A program made the translations under genes and the position numbers. A stretch of 64,000 nucleotides of DNA from Porticoccaceae bacterium (lineage in GTDB: Bacteria > Pseudomonadota > Gammaproteobacteria > Pseudomonadales > Porticoccaceae). A model generated the notes under the pieces. The model had not been told where the DNA came from and did no database searches. It was given only the letters and a program-made list of their open reading frames with translations. Below, piece after piece: positions 43,706 through 54,149 of the stretch. The stretch spans positions 1 through 64,000 of the forward strand of contig JAJFKC010000009.1 in assembly GCA_021773435.1 (NCBI GenBank), given 5' to 3'. Position 1 is the first letter of the stretch, and the number at the start of each line of letters is the position of its first letter.

Positions 43706-43953
43706 AGTGATTTAGCTCCTCAACAACTGATTCTAAATTAGCATAATATTGACAGCTTAAATAACTTTTGTAACTGGAATATTGTTGATTTTTACCGGTT
43801 TGGTATCAACAGAGAATTTATGTGGTGGTGATTGCGGTGTTGATTGCATAGTGTCGCCAATCGAGCATTGTATTATGCTTTTTTCAGGGTGGTTGAAATC
43901 AATGGGCCGCCGGAAACCTGGGGCAGCATGAATTCAAGAGGCGGTATAAATTC
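43706..43953. promoter_or_regulatory. Divergent spacer, Usp gene / topA-cluster gene
   Basis: 248 bp between divergent genes. AT-rich; includes AACTTTTGTAACTGGAATATTGTTG and a second T-rich part. No specific operator recognised. Confidence 0.35.
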
Positions 43954-44457
43954 ATGCGAAAGAGACCAGCCGTGGATTATTTGATAATTGCCGTAGTTAT
44001 TGCCGCGCTTATCTCGCCGTTACTGGCGCTCAAGCCAACGCGACGCCAAAAGCATATTTTGAGCCTGCGGGAAGAGGCGCGAAAGCGCGGGTTGCAGGTT
44101 CAGGTAATGACTGAGTCGATTGTGGATGAAGACGGTGAGAACTCGACATCAATCCGATATTTTGTGCCATGGCTAGCCAAAGACTTGCAACAGGTGGGTT
44201 CTGATCAATGGCTATTAGTGCGGGACCGGGGTCGTGGGCCACCATCAAAATGGGTCGGTTGGCGTTGGTTTAAGCAAGAGGCACCTCAGCATCATCAGGT
44301 CGCCATTGACAAAATGGTGTTTGACTTGCCCAATGAGGTCAACGCACTGTCCGTCAACGGGCAAGGGGTGGGTGTTTATTGGCAGGAATCTGGGGACATC
44401 GATTTGCTCAGCAAAATTGATAAAAATATAAAAAATATATATAGTAATATCATATAG
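43954..44457 (+). CDS. Conserved single-pass membrane protein upstream of topA
   Basis: 167 residues. One N-terminal membrane helix (about 9-27, LIIAVVIAALISPLLAL) follows MRKRPAVDY. The rest is soluble: a basic linker (KPTRRQKHILSLREEARKRGL), then VSQHQVAIDKMVFDLPNEVNALSV-type region. Similar genes lie beside topA in pseudomonads, sometimes misannotated as YajC-related. Function is unknown. The ORF ends in an AT-rich hairpin region containing the stop codon. Confidence 0.7.
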   Translation: MRKRPAVDYLIIAVVIAALISPLLALKPTRRQKHILSLREEARKRGLQVQVMTESIVDEDGENSTSIRYFVPWLAKDLQQVGSDQWLLVRDRGRGPPSKWVGWRWFKQEAPQHHQVAIDKMVFDLPNEVNALSVNGQGVGVYWQESGDIDLLSKIDKNIKNIYSNII

Positions 44458-44690
44458 ATAAATATTATATCTAATCTAATATATAACTGTTAAGTTATGG
44501 TTGTTGGCGGTCAACAGGCCGAGATTATTTTAAAGATATTTGCTAAATACCTTGACCGATCAAATCGCAGGCCTTATATATCCGCCACCTGAGCTTCGGT
44601 CTTTGGGCTTGAGCCGTTAATTTAATGGCCTAACTTAAAAGCACTAAACTCAGCACTCAACCTCAGCACTCAACCTCAGCAAAGGAATTC
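44458..44690 (+). promoter_or_regulatory. topA leader spacer
   Basis: 233 bp. The first 30 bp (TATATCTAATCT...) form an AT-rich imperfect hairpin with the end of the preceding gene. The last 50 bp hold two exact 13-nt units. The topA SD is AAAGGA, 6-9 nt before the ATG. Confidence 0.4.
44651..44676 (+). repeat. 13-nt tandem duplication upstream of topA
   Basis: CAGCACTCAACCT occurs twice directly (44651-44663 and 44664-44676), with a partial third copy CAGCA following and a decayed AGCACTAAACT before. Confidence 0.78.
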
Positions 44691-47321
44691 ATGGGTAGAT
44701 CACTGGTAATTGTCGAATCTCCGGCAAAAGCAAAAACCATCAACAAATATTTAGGCAACGATTACATCGTTAAATCGAGTATAGGGCACGTAAGGGATTT
44801 GCCCACCGGCGCCAGCAATCGTCAACCGATAGATGCAAAAAAAAGGGCTAAGCAGGCGGCGGCGACGCGGAAAATGTCGCCGAAGGAAAAGCTCGAACAT
44901 AAAGCTCGCCGAGCCAAAGCGCAATTAATTACCCGCATGGGTATCGATCCCGACAAAGATTGGGCGGCTAACTACCAAATATTACCGGGTAAGGAGAAGG
45001 TGGTTGCCGAGCTGCAGAAGCTTGCGGCCAAGGCGGATACCGTTTATCTCGCGACTGACCTTGACCGCGAAGGTGAGGCGATTGCCTGGCATCTTAAAGA
45101 AACGATTGGCGGCGATGATGGGCGGTTTAAGCGCGTTGTCTTCAATGAAATCACCAAAAAAGCGATTCAGGAAGCGTTTGCCCAGCCAGGGGAACTAGAC
45201 ACCAATCAGGTGAACGCCCAGCAGGCTCGCCGCTTTCTTGATCGCGTCGTCGGTTTTATGGTCTCACCATTGTTGTGGGAAAAGGTCGCGCGGGGTCTTT
45301 CGGCAGGTCGAGTGCAGTCGGTTGCCGTTAAGCTGGTAGTGGAGCGCGAGCGAGATATTCGCGCGTTTCAACCCGTTGAGTACTGGACCCTACATGCGGA
45401 TCTTGAGGATAAAGTAGAAAACCAGGCCCGTTTCGAAGTGCGGACATTCGACGGCAAAACTTATCGACCGGATAACGCCACCGATAGCGAGCAGGCGGTC
45501 AAGCAGCTAAACACTGAAACATACACGGTCACCGAACGTGAGGCGACACCTGCGCAGACCAGGCCGCCCAAACCATTTATCACCTCTACCTTGCAGCAAG
45601 CCTCAAGTACACGGCTGAGTTATGGGGTGAAGAAAACCATGATGCTGGCTCAGCGTTTGTACGAGGCTGGTTATATCACCTATATGCGAACGGATTCGCT
45701 AAATATTAGTGGAGAGGCTCTGGCTGCCAGTCGGGATTTAATAACGGCCCGTTACGGAGCAAATTATCTGCCTGAACATGCCAATATTTATGCCAGTAAA
45801 GCTGGCGCACAAGAGGCCCATGAAGCCATCAGGCCTTCAAATGTCGATATTGGTGTGGCTGATTTGCAGGGCGTAGAAGATGACGCCAAACGGCTATATG
45901 AAATGATCTGGCAGCAATTTGTTGCCGGTCAGATGCTGCCAGCGCGGTTTGATACTACCACGGTGAAAGTCAAAGCGGGTGCCTATGAGCTTAGGGTCAG
46001 AGGTCGGATCATGGTTTTTGACGGGTTTTTGCGCGCTATCCCGGCGTTGCGTAATCAGGAAGATGTCGAGCTGCCCGAATATCAGGTCGGTGATGAACTG
46101 AAATTATTGCAACTGATTCCTCTGCAACATTTCACCAAACCACCACCGCGCTTTAGTGAAGCCGCTTTGGTTAAAGAGCTTGAAAAAAGAGGCATTGGTA
46201 GGCCCTCTACCTACGCGAATATCATCTCGACGATTCAGGATCGTGGTTATGTACGCATGGATAAAAAACGCTTTTACGCTGAAAAAATAGGCGAAATCGT
46301 CACCAACCGCCTGGATGAGAATTTCACCGACTTAATGGATTATGGCTTTACTGCTGCTATGGAAGAGCAGCTCGATAGCATTGCCACCGGAGAGCTGGGC
46401 TGGAAAGAAATACTGAATCGGTTTTACGACGGTTTTACTGAACGGCTGGATAAAGCCAGAAGTGAAGACGCTGGTATGCGTCTCAATGATGCCACTGAAA
46501 CTTCAGTGAGCTGTGACAAGTGCGGCCGACCAATGATGATACGCACTGGCAGCACCGGCGTTTTCCTGGGTTGCTCGGGTTACAACTTGTCCCCCAAAGA
46601 GCGATGTAAGGGCACCAAAAACCTGACGCCCGGCGATGAGGCTGTAAATGTTGAGGAGGATTCCGAGGGCGAATCCAGATTATTGCTGGCCAAGCATCAC
46701 TGCCCGATATGCGGCGTGGCCATGGAAGCCTACCTTATTGATGAACAACGCAAGCTTCATATATGTGGTGATAATCCAGATTGCTCAGGTTTCGAAGTGG
46801 AGCAGGGCAGCTTTAAATTACGAGGTTACGAAGGGCCGATCCTGGAATGTGATAAATGTGCGGCCAACATGGAGCTGAAGTCAGGTCGCTTCGGCAAATA
46901 TTTTGGCTGTACATCCGAAGACTGTAAAAACACCCGAAAGCTGTTGCGCAGTGGACAACCTGCGCCGCCAAAAATGGATCCGGTCGATATGCCGGAATTA
47001 CCCTGCGAAAAAGTTGAGGATCACTACATTCTGCGCGATGGCGCGGCGGGATTATTTTTGGCTGCCAGCCAGTTTCCCAAGCATCGAGAAACCCGCGCAC
47101 CACTATTATCCGAGTTATTGCCTCATAAAGATGAAATTGATCCTAAATATGCATTTTTAATGTCGGCGCCTGTGAAGGATCCTGATGGCAATCCAGCCAT
47201 CGTTCGTTATGCGCGCAAAACCTCAGAACAATATGTGCGCACTGAAATAGAGGGCAAAGCCACAGGCTGGAAAGCCTTTTACAAAGATAACCGCTGGCAA
47301 GTCGAAGATAAACGTAAGTGA
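44691..47321 (+). CDS. topA: DNA topoisomerase I
   Basis: 876 residues, close to E. coli TopA (865). Toprim motif [17 protein letters not shown] and [15 protein letters not shown], catalytic tyrosine segment YITYMRTDS, and Zn-ribbon C-terminal region with three CxxC modules ([34 protein letters not shown]). It relaxes negatively supercoiled DNA via a 5'-phosphotyrosine intermediate. It is followed by two small conserved genes, as seen in Pseudomonas. The SD AAAGGA before the ATG supports the start. Confidence 0.97.
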   Translation: MGRSLVIVESPAKAKTINKYLGNDYIVKSSIGHVRDLPTGASNRQPIDAKKRAKQAAATRKMSPKEKLEHKARRAKAQLITRMGIDPDKDWAANYQILPGKEKVVAELQKLAAKADTVYLATDLDREGEAIAWHLKETIGGDDGRFKRVVFNEITKKAIQEAFAQPGELDTNQVNAQQARRFLDRVVGFMVSPLLWEKVARGLSAGRVQSVAVKLVVERERDIRAFQPVEYWTLHADLEDKVENQARFEVRTFDGKTYRPDNATDSEQAVKQLNTETYTVTEREATPAQTRPPKPFITSTLQQASSTRLSYGVKKTMMLAQRLYEAGYITYMRTDSLNISGEALAASRDLITARYGANYLPEHANIYASKAGAQEAHEAIRPSNVDIGVADLQGVEDDAKRLYEMIWQQFVAGQMLPARFDTTTVKVKAGAYELRVRGRIMVFDGFLRAIPALRNQEDVELPEYQVGDELKLLQLIPLQHFTKPPPRFSEAALVKELEKRGIGRPSTYANIISTIQDRGYVRMDKKRFYAEKIGEIVTNRLDENFTDLMDYGFTAAMEEQLDSIATGELGWKEILNRFYDGFTERLDKARSEDAGMRLNDATETSVSCDKCGRPMMIRTGSTGVFLGCSGYNLSPKERCKGTKNLTPGDEAVNVEEDSEGESRLLLAKHHCPICGVAMEAYLIDEQRKLHICGDNPDCSGFEVEQGSFKLRGYEGPILECDKCAANMELKSGRFGKYFGCTSEDCKNTRKLLRSGQPAPPKMDPVDMPELPCEKVEDHYILRDGAAGLFLAASQFPKHRETRAPLLSELLPHKDEIDPKYAFLMSAPVKDPDGNPAIVRYARKTSEQYVRTEIEGKATGWKAFYKDNRWQVEDKRK

Positions 47322-47344
47322 TATTGCTGCGCTTGCAGGGCTAG

Positions 47345-47848
47345 ATGACACAAAATGCTTACACAGGGCCATGTCAGCAACGCTGTGTGGCCGCGGACAC
47401 TCTGCTCAATCTGGCGTTGCAAGAAACTGCGCCGGCCCGAATTATGGCAACCCTGCAAGGGGCGCTGTGCCAGCTTTACAGTGCTTATCTATTGCATTTG
47501 CGTGAGCTGGCAGAGAATTACTCTTGCGCTTACGCATCAAAAATATCAACTATCGTAGGGCTTGTGCAGGAACTGGCGGCGAGAGATGTAGTGCCCGCTG
47601 AATCCGCCGAAATTGAGGCATTAGTAAAGGATGCAAAGAGTTGGTTGAGTCTGTGTTTGTCTGCCTACGAACAATTTCTGGCAGGACCAACCTCGCTCCA
47701 CAGTGAACCGCCTGTAGGAGGCTATCGCGAAATTGAACTGCATCAGGAAGGCACTCGTACAACTTTAAGCGTGCAGAGTATTCAGGGCTGGCTAGATGCC
47801 TTGAATGAAATGTTTGAACGTCATCGAATGTTGATGCAGGAGTACTGA
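47345..47848 (+). CDS. DUF6586-like protein downstream of topA
   Basis: 167 residues, fully alpha-helical by appearance, no membrane segment or signal. The central part (PARIMATLQGALCQLYSAYLLHLRELAENY) and the ending FERHRMLMQEY resemble DUF6586 proteins that lie next to topA in pseudomonads. Function is unknown. It begins 24 bp after topA with a GCAGGG SD-like stretch, so co-transcription is likely. Confidence 0.72.
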   Translation: MTQNAYTGPCQQRCVAADTLLNLALQETAPARIMATLQGALCQLYSAYLLHLRELAENYSCAYASKISTIVGLVQELAARDVVPAESAEIEALVKDAKSWLSLCLSAYEQFLAGPTSLHSEPPVGGYREIELHQEGTRTTLSVQSIQGWLDALNEMFERHRMLMQEY

Positions 47849-47918
47849 ATATTTTTGTGGTGTCGGTGGTGGTGCAAATTGCTATACTGCGTGGTCACGA
47901 CAAAATTTAGGAGAAGTT

Positions 47919-48164
47919 ATGCCTTCATCTTTTTACGAAATAGTGATGCTTCCTGACGGGGAAGTGGTCTTGCAACGCGCCCATGAAGAGGGCGAACCAC
48001 TGATACGCATAAATTTTTCGGATGAGGCAAAGTTCTACCTGAATGACACAACCATTGATATAGCCAAAGCCATGATTGACGCTGGTATAGACGCTGTCGA
48101 GCAACTCAGCGTTGACAGCTATACGGTTGAAGAGGAAGAGCTTGAAAAGCGAGTTGTGCATTAA
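47919..48164 (+). CDS. Small conserved acidic protein beside topA
   Basis: 81 residues. The sequence SFYEIVMLPDGEVVLQRAHEEGEPLIRINFSDEAKFYL...DVAKAMIDAGIDAVEQL matches small proteins that follow topA in Pseudomonas (from memory). No known catalytic motif. Acidic C-terminus ends in EEEELEKRVVH. SD is AGGAGAAG, 4-6 nt before the ATG. It probably belongs to the topA transcript or its own. Confidence 0.72.
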   Translation: MPSSFYEIVMLPDGEVVLQRAHEEGEPLIRINFSDEAKFYLNDTTIDIAKAMIDAGIDAVEQLSVDSYTVEEEELEKRVVH

Positions 48165-48223
48165 AGAGGAAGAAAACCAAGTTCTGCGTCTGCCAATCAT
48201 CTACTACAATTTAGTCTTGTTGC

Positions 48224-49126
48224 CTATTTCCTGTCGGTAATTTTCGATAACTTTTTTTGCATTAACAGACTTTGTTTTAAAAGCCCGCGGACATTTTGAT
48301 TGGACGGGTCATAGATCAAAGACTTTTCTAACTGCTTAATTCCTTGGTTGATGTCAGTACTTAAAAGCTGACGACCAAACTTATAATAGGCCGTGGCAAT
48401 ATTTTTCTCAAGCAGCGCTATTCTTGCGTCGGTAGGTGTTAATTTACGGGCAGCGGCGAGGTGCGAGCTTGCCTTGTCCAGACTGTTATTCGAGATTAAT
48501 TCATCAACGATCATAAAATGCGTATCCGTGACAAATTGTTTAACGTCGGACGGGAAATCAGAGTCAGGTAGAGCGTTGGTGTGGCGTAATATCTCTTCAT
48601 AGAGCCCTTTGTTGGCAAGCGCTTTAAGTTGACCAGGATCATATTGTTTTAGATCACTGTTCAATGGGCGCGAGGCCAATACGCTTTGTTGCTCCTTCAA
48701 GGATTTCTTGTTTTGGGCGTTGGTCATACGAATCTTTTGTATTTCCCGAAGTTTTTGGCGGGCGCCCTGATGATCTGGCATAGCTGCGAGGCTAGTTAAA
48801 AAGTGTATCCGTGCAGTTTTGTGATTACCTGATTTGAATGCGCGCTTACCTGCTTTATAAGAGTCGTTTGCTTGACCACTAAGTTTGCTTTCCAGTAATC
48901 GTTGTTGTTTCGCCGCTTCAGGGTGCTGCGGTTCTATCAGAGTAATTATTCGCCAGTGGCTTAATGCGGTAGCGAGCTCATTATTTTGTTGATGATGATT
49001 CGCCAGTGAAATCTGGCGGTCAATAAATGACGAGTTGCTTTCCTGTCGCGTCGGTGATGTTGAACAGCCTGCAATTAACAGGAGGAGAAAATAAGCTGCT
49101 GCAAAGCGGTAATAGATGCAGGTCAT
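48224..49126 (-). CDS. TPR-containing lipoprotein
   Basis: 300 residues. A lipoprotein signal with lipobox LIAGC (Cys near residue 21) precedes TPR-like helices (NHHQQNNELATALSHWRIITLIEPQHPEAAKQQ; SYKAGKRAFKSGNHKTARIHFL). The last part (GRQLLSTDINQGIKQLEKSLIYDP) is another TPR. It would be anchored in the outer or inner membrane facing the periplasm. It is the last gene of the PP2C-kinase-deacetylase operon, 6 nt after the deacetylase stop, so a linked envelope role is likely. Function of the family is unknown. Confidence 0.78.
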   Translation of the reverse strand: MTCIYYRFAAAYFLLLLIAGCSTSPTRQESNSSFIDRQISLANHHQQNNELATALSHWRIITLIEPQHPEAAKQQRLLESKLSGQANDSYKAGKRAFKSGNHKTARIHFLTSLAAMPDHQGARQKLREIQKIRMTNAQNKKSLKEQQSVLASRPLNSDLKQYDPGQLKALANKGLYEEILRHTNALPDSDFPSDVKQFVTDTHFMIVDELISNNSLDKASSHLAAARKLTPTDARIALLEKNIATAYYKFGRQLLSTDINQGIKQLEKSLIYDPSNQNVRGLLKQSLLMQKKLSKITDRK

Positions 49127-49132
49127 CTTTTA

Positions 49133-50146
49133 TTATCGCGACCGCTTGCCATTAATAATCTTTATAAAACTGCTCAGATCATGGTTGTTGTATATCATGG
49201 TTCGTTGTAGTAATAGAGGGTCGGCGAAAGTATTATTTGGGCCTCGTTTTACCGTTGTGGCAAGTGTGTAATTTGATTTCTTCAGGTGTTCAATTGTCTC
49301 GCTGCTGCTATTGCCGTAAGGGTAAGCTAATATAGTTGGCCTATGGCTAAGATGATTACTAATTGTGATTTCAGCGCTGTCTATTTCATTTGCAATGCGT
49401 TTGCGATGTGAACTTTGAGTCTCGGCATTTGGATCATAACTAAGACTGCTATGCGTCTTTGTATGTGACTCGATACCAATCACGCCGCTACTTTGCATTT
49501 CGTTTATTTGATCCCACGAGAGGGCCATAGAACCGCCAATGAAATCGGTATAGACAAATAGCGTGGCAGTTAAACCATACTTTTTTAATATTGGGTAAGC
49601 GGTTTCATAAACAGAACGGTAACCATCATCGATAGTTAATATAACCGCTTTGGGCGGAATCGCTTTTTCTCCAGCAAGAATCTCCGACAATTTTTTCAGT
49701 GGTATTACCTGGTAGTCGTTGCTAACCAGATACGCCATTTGCTTGTCGAACGCATTTGCAGAGACTTCTAGCTGGTTATTGGAGTCTGAGCGAGCTGAGA
49801 ATTGGTGGTAGCACAATATAGGGATTCCCTGGAAGTGATTTGCGTAAACTCCGGCAGGATTTATCGGGGTAATTGGTAACGCCACAATGTCGCCGCTTTC
49901 GAATAAGGCCCGCCCGTTAAGCTCGGTAATTTGCCAGTCGTCCCAATGGTCACCGAGGTATTGTGTTGCGAGCGTCTCTGAATTTTTGGCTCGATCTATC
50001 CTTATTAGCTTAATATCTGGGTTTTGGGCGAGTATGGAATCAGCGTGGATTAAAAGTGGAATAAAAAATGAGCCGAGTACGATGCACAGCTGAGGTGCGA
50101 AACGCCTTAAAAAATAGCTTTTTTCCTTGTTAGCATCAGAAAACAT
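49133..50146 (-). CDS. Polysaccharide deacetylase (NodB domain) with N-terminal anchor
   Basis: 337 residues. A signal or anchor helix (about 15-32) is followed by a region that looks like a short LysM-type fold (LIRIDRAKNSETLATQYLGDHWDDWQITELNG). Then comes the NodB deacetylase domain: AVILTIDDGYRSV (catalytic Asp-Asp), SHTKTHSSL (metal His pair) and LAYPYGNSS. It would deacetylate an N-acetylated glycan in the periplasm or at the surface. Start and the preceding kinase stop share a base (TAATG), so the pair is tightly coupled. A partner of the serine/threonine kinase signal is possible. Confidence 0.82.
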   Translation of the reverse strand: MFSDANKEKSYFLRRFAPQLCIVLGSFFIPLLIHADSILAQNPDIKLIRIDRAKNSETLATQYLGDHWDDWQITELNGRALFESGDIVALPITPINPAGVYANHFQGIPILCYHQFSARSDSNNQLEVSANAFDKQMAYLVSNDYQVIPLKKLSEILAGEKAIPPKAVILTIDDGYRSVYETAYPILKKYGLTATLFVYTDFIGGSMALSWDQINEMQSSGVIGIESHTKTHSSLSYDPNAETQSSHRKRIANEIDSAEITISNHLSHRPTILAYPYGNSSSETIEHLKKSNYTLATTVKRGPNNTFADPLLLQRTMIYNNHDLSSFIKIINGKRSR

Positions 50147-51855
50147 TAAAGATCGTCAGGATTGTTTTCAATTATAGTGAAATCACTTAAGTTATCGTCA
50201 TCGAGGTGTGCAGATTCAGCGATCTTCAAATTATCACCATTATCTTCTGGGGTTTTGTCACTGGTCCCCGGGTTTTCAGATGAAGCTTGAAGTTGCAATT
50301 TTTCGGCTAGCGCGTTGAACGCAGTGGCGAGTGATCCAAATTCGTTTTTCCATGATTGGGAAATACGAGTGCTATAGTTAGCTTCACTCAGATCCCTCAG
50401 TGAGCGCCTTATGGTTAACAAATTCCGAGCAATCAACCTGTTAACAAAGTATAAAACAATTAAGACAGCAAGCACGACCGAGAGCGCCAGAATTACCATA
50501 ACTCGCCTGGTCACTGACATGACACTGTCTAACTGGTTTTGAGAGATGCCCAGTTTTAATTGTCCAATAGCTATGTTGTTAAAGCGTATTGGTGATACGA
50601 AGTAGTAGCTCTTATCGGCCTGATCAGTTGATTCGAAGACGGCTACTTCGCGTCTGGTGTGAAGTAACGTGATGTCATCGCCAGGGACCCATTGCTGTCC
50701 TATATTGGCCTTGTCTGTCGACGAGCGGATGCTCGATGTATGGTCAATAATGTCGAGGGAATCAAAAGATTTGCGTTCATATGCCTGATCGGTGAGGGAG
50801 TCAAGACCGATCCAGTCCTCGCCCAGCAGCGGGATAGCACTTTCCGACGCAATAAAGGTGGACAGCGAGACTCCGCTGTTGATGGCCTGGTCGGTGAGCA
50901 AGGTGCTTTGAATATTAAAGACGACGGTTGCACTAATGGCCATTACAATGCCGACCACTGCACTCATGATTCCTGTTGTGCGGACTTGCATAGGCAAGTA
51001 GTTTTGTTCATCTTTTTTGTCATGAAAGGTACGCAGCTCTTTTGACAGAGCCAGATAAAGTTGTTTGCCATTTTGAAAACGCCGTTCAGGTTTTTTCTGC
51101 ATTAAGCGCGTGATAATACTTTGCATCCCAGAAGGTACATCGGGTGAATATTGACGAATAGGTGTGGGTTCCTTCTGGATGATCTGCATGATTAGTGTCG
51201 GCATCGATTTGCCGTCAAAGGCTTTATGGCCGGTGACCATTTCATAGAGAATTACGCCGAGCGCAAAGAGATCCGAGCGGCCGTCTACCGGATCACCTTT
51301 CGCCTGTTCTGGCGACATGTAGCGGGGTGTTCCCATGATAGTGCCAGCTTGTGTGCTGTCTTTGATGTCAGTATCAGTGTTTTTGGCGATGCCAAAATCT
51401 GCAATCTTTACCGCGTTATTGTCGCCGGTAAATATGATGTTGTCGGGTTTTATATCTCTATGGATAACGCCAGCGGCGTGAGCATAATCAAGAGCGCTGG
51501 CAATCTGCATGCCAATTTCGATGGTGTCTTCCAGCGCTATGGACTTGCCACATTTTAGAACATCAGAGAGATCCTCTCCTTCGAGTAATTCCATGAGGAT
51601 ATAAGGTGCGTCGTCCACCTTGCCAATATCATAGATAGTGACAATGTTGGAATGGGTGAGGGTTCCTGCTGCCCGGGCTTCTTTGAGGAAGCGATCGAGA
51701 TGCTCCTTTTCTTCGAGCAGCCCACCTTTAAGTATTTTAATTGCACCAACGCGACCGATTTCGGGGTCGTACGCTTTATAGACTTCGGCCATAGCACCGG
51801 AGCCGATATGATCTCTGATCTCATATCGGCCTACCGTTTTTCCTAACAGTTCCAT
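50146..51855 (-). CDS. Transmembrane Ser/Thr protein kinase with a periplasmic domain and HAMP region
   Basis: 569 residues. Kinase domain (about 10-270): Gly-rich IGSGAMAEVYKA, Lys in GAIKILK, HRDIKPDN, IADFG and GTPRYMSPEQ are all intact. One helix (about 293-316) leads to an extracytoplasmic region of about 135 residues. A second helix (about 453-475) leads into a HAMP-like module (VNRLIARNLLTIRRSLRDLSE...). Unlike PrkC-type kinases with C-terminal PASTA domains, the sensor is placed between two helices and the HAMP ends in the cytoplasm without a histidine-kinase or cyclase output. AGGGA before the ATG at 51855 fixes the start; it follows the PP2C gene by 16 nt. Confidence 0.84.
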   Translation of the reverse strand: MELLGKTVGRYEIRDHIGSGAMAEVYKAYDPEIGRVGAIKILKGGLLEEKEHLDRFLKEARAAGTLTHSNIVTIYDIGKVDDAPYILMELLEGEDLSDVLKCGKSIALEDTIEIGMQIASALDYAHAAGVIHRDIKPDNIIFTGDNNAVKIADFGIAKNTDTDIKDSTQAGTIMGTPRYMSPEQAKGDPVDGRSDLFALGVILYEMVTGHKAFDGKSMPTLIMQIIQKEPTPIRQYSPDVPSGMQSIITRLMQKKPERRFQNGKQLYLALSKELRTFHDKKDEQNYLPMQVRTTGIMSAVVGIVMAISATVVFNIQSTLLTDQAINSGVSLSTFIASESAIPLLGEDWIGLDSLTDQAYERKSFDSLDIIDHTSSIRSSTDKANIGQQWVPGDDITLLHTRREVAVFESTDQADKSYYFVSPIRFNNIAIGQLKLGISQNQLDSVMSVTRRVMVILALSVVLAVLIVLYFVNRLIARNLLTIRRSLRDLSEANYSTRISQSWKNEFGSLATAFNALAEKLQLQASSENPGTSDKTPEDNGDNLKIAESAHLDDDNLSDFTIIENNPDDL

Positions 51856-51871
51856 GGCAATATCCCTGAGT

Positions 51872-52762
51872 CTATTTAAAGATTTTTTTTGCTGAGGCGA
51901 ATAAATTATTGATGGTTTTTTTGACGCCACCCGAGTGCTCTGGCAAGTTAGCGGGCTTGTCCATGACGATGGTATGTCTGTCCAGGTCTGGGTTTTCTGC
52001 ATCGGTATGCAGGTGGGCTTGTCTGGTGATCAATGATTCTGTGATTTTGTTTTCCGGCAGGGCTTCATCGGGGTCGATAACTACAATGGTGATGTTATCG
52101 CGACCACCGCTATCGAGCGCGCCTTTAATCAACTCGTTAACCTGTGCTTCAGGTGATACGTGATGGCTGAGGATGTTTGCTATCGATGCGTCATTGAGTT
52201 CGTCATTGAGACCGTCACTACATAGCAGCAGTTTTTCTCCCCTGGCGAGCACACCGGTTATTTCGTCCACCTGTAAACCTGCATTTGGCGAGACGCCAAT
52301 GGACTGGGTGATGACGTTACGTTTTGGGTGTTTAAACGCCTCTTCGCGGGTAATGGCACCTTTCGCAACCAGAGCCTCAACAAATGAGTGATCCGTGCTC
52401 AGTAGAGTCAGGGTGCCATCCCACAGATAGGCGCGGCTATCACCAACCCAGGCGATTTGATATTCCCGATCTTTGAGAGCGACGGCAATAACGGTGGAAC
52501 CCATATTCGCGCCGCCTTCTTTTCGGGCTATGGCACCAAGCACCACCTGATGGGCAGACTCTATCGCGCCAACCAGATTGCCGGTATCACGATAAACAGA
52601 CTTGATGGTATCGCGGGTCAGGGTGCTGGCAACATCGCCGCTGGCATGGCCGCCGACACCATCGGCAACCAGCCAAAGACCGAGTTCGGGGGCAGCGGCA
52701 TAGCAATCTTCGTTAAGCTTGCGGACGTTACCCCGGTGGGTTTCAGCTGCATAATTAATCAT
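51872..52762 (-). CDS. PP2C-family protein phosphatase
   Basis: 296 residues. ETHRGNVRKLNEDCYAAA, LVADGVGGHASGDVAS, WVGDSRAYLW, LCSDGLNDELND and SGGRDNITIVVI are the PPM metal and catalytic motifs. It is soluble. A C-terminal tail (KPANLPEHSGGVKKTINNLFASAKK) may bind partners or the membrane. It would reverse the action of the adjacent Ser/Thr kinase. The start is at 52762 after a weak leader; the divergent-facing neighbour is gltA, with about 100 bp between their ends. Confidence 0.88.
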   Translation of the reverse strand: MINYAAETHRGNVRKLNEDCYAAAPELGLWLVADGVGGHASGDVASTLTRDTIKSVYRDTGNLVGAIESAHQVVLGAIARKEGGANMGSTVIAVALKDREYQIAWVGDSRAYLWDGTLTLLSTDHSFVEALVAKGAITREEAFKHPKRNVITQSIGVSPNAGLQVDEITGVLARGEKLLLCSDGLNDELNDASIANILSHHVSPEAQVNELIKGALDSGGRDNITIVVIDPDEALPENKITESLITRQAHLHTDAENPDLDRHTIVMDKPANLPEHSGGVKKTINNLFASAKKIFK

Positions 52763-52832
52763 GGAGTTTTCTTTTTGTCATGATTTATAAATAATGCCGG
52801 GGAGCGTTTTGGTTTTTTGGCTCAGGAACTAA

Positions 52833-52863
52833 CTAATTGCTGGCAATGCCTGATAGCAATTAG
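52833..52863 (-). other. Hairpin containing the gltA stop codon
   Basis: CTAATTGCT (52833-52841) and AGCAATTAG (52855-52863) form a 9-bp stem, and the gltA stop TAA (52862-52860) lies in one arm. No T-run follows on the - strand, so it may be a 3' stability or processing element. Confidence 0.5.
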
Positions 52864-54149
52864 CGCTCTTCTAGTGGCGGGATTTCGCGCTTTGCTGGCC
52901 CGGTATAGAGCTGCCGGGGCCGCCCGATTTTGTAGGGATTGCTGATCATTTCGTTCCAGTGTGAAATCCAGCCAACGGTTCTTCCCGTGGCAAATATAAC
53001 CGTAAACATTTCAGTCGGTATGCCCAGTGCTTTCATAATAATGCCGGAGTAAAAATCGACATTGGGGTAGAGCTTTTTGCTGACGAAATAATTATCTTCC
53101 AGGGCAATCTGCTCCAGTCGTTTGGCAATTTTCAGGAGCGGATCATTATCTAATCCCAATTCGGCTAAGACTTCGTCGCAGGCCTTTTTCATCACCTTGG
53201 CGCGAGGGTCAAAGTTTTTATACACGCGGTGACCAAAGCCCATAAGGCGGAACGAGTCGTTTTTGTCCTTGGCCCGTTTAACAAAGCCATCGATATGCTT
53301 TTCGTCGCCAATTTCTTTAAGCATTTCTAGTACGGCCTGATTCGCACCACCGTGGGATGGCCCCCACAGCGCCGCAATACCGGCAGCGATGCATGAAAAC
53401 GGATTGGCGCCAGAAGAGCCAGCTAAGCGTACGGTTGAAGTCGAGGCATTTTGTTCATGATCAGCATGGAGTAAAAATAATAAATCCATCGCTTTTGCTA
53501 ATACGGGGCTGACACTGGGTTCGTCACAGGGGGTGCCGAACATCATATGCAAAAAGTTTTCAGCGTAGGCCATGTGATTTTTGGGGTACATATATGGCTG
53601 GCCTACATAATGTTTGTAACACATGGCGGCTAGGGTCGGCATTTTCGCGATCAAGCGGTGTGCCGTGACCATGCGGTGGGTAGGATCCTCGATGTCGATA
53701 GAATCGTGGTAAAACGAAGACATGGCACCGACCACGCCGCACATGATGGACATGGGGTGGGCGTCATAACTAAACCCTGAAAGAAATTGCTCAATCGAGC
53801 GATTGACCATGGTATGGGAAGTGATGATGCTTTCAAATTCGTCTTTTTGTGTCGCGTTGGGCAACTCACCATTCAACAACAGGTAGCAGGTTTCCAGGTA
53901 GCTGGATTTTTCAGCGAGTTCCTCTATAGGATAGCCTCGGTGTAATAAAATGCCCTTGGCACCATCGATATACGTGATCTTTGACTCGCACGAGGCTGTC
54001 GAGGTGAAGCCGGGATCAAAGGTGAATATATCGTTGGCAGTCAACGAGCTGACGTCAATAACATCCTGCCCCAAAACACCGGAGCGAACCGGCAGATCGA
54101 TAGGGCTGTCAAATCCGTCTATGTTCAATACGGCTTTCTTATCTGTCAT
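52860..54149 (-). CDS. gltA: Citrate synthase (type II)
   Basis: 429 residues, the hexameric NADH-sensitive gammaproteobacterial length. Catalytic histidine motifs are [16 protein letters not shown] and [14 protein letters not shown]; the aspartate region follows ([11 protein letters not shown]). It condenses acetyl-CoA with oxaloacetate. It diverges from sdhC, sharing a 595-bp control region with the rest of the TCA cluster, which is the usual gammaproteobacterial arrangement. Start is the first ATG. Confidence 0.96.
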   Translation of the reverse strand: MTDKKAVLNIDGFDSPIDLPVRSGVLGQDVIDVSSLTANDIFTFDPGFTSTASCESKITYIDGAKGILLHRGYPIEELAEKSSYLETCYLLLNGELPNATQKDEFESIITSHTMVNRSIEQFLSGFSYDAHPMSIMCGVVGAMSSFYHDSIDIEDPTHRMVTAHRLIAKMPTLAAMCYKHYVGQPYMYPKNHMAYAENFLHMMFGTPCDEPSVSPVLAKAMDLLFLLHADHEQNASTSTVRLAGSSGANPFSCIAAGIAALWGPSHGGANQAVLEMLKEIGDEKHIDGFVKRAKDKNDSFRLMGFGHRVYKNFDPRAKVMKKACDEVLAELGLDNDPLLKIAKRLEQIALEDNYFVSKKLYPNVDFYSGIIMKALGIPTEMFTVIFATGRTVGWISHWNEMISNPYKIGRPRQLYTGPAKREIPPLEER

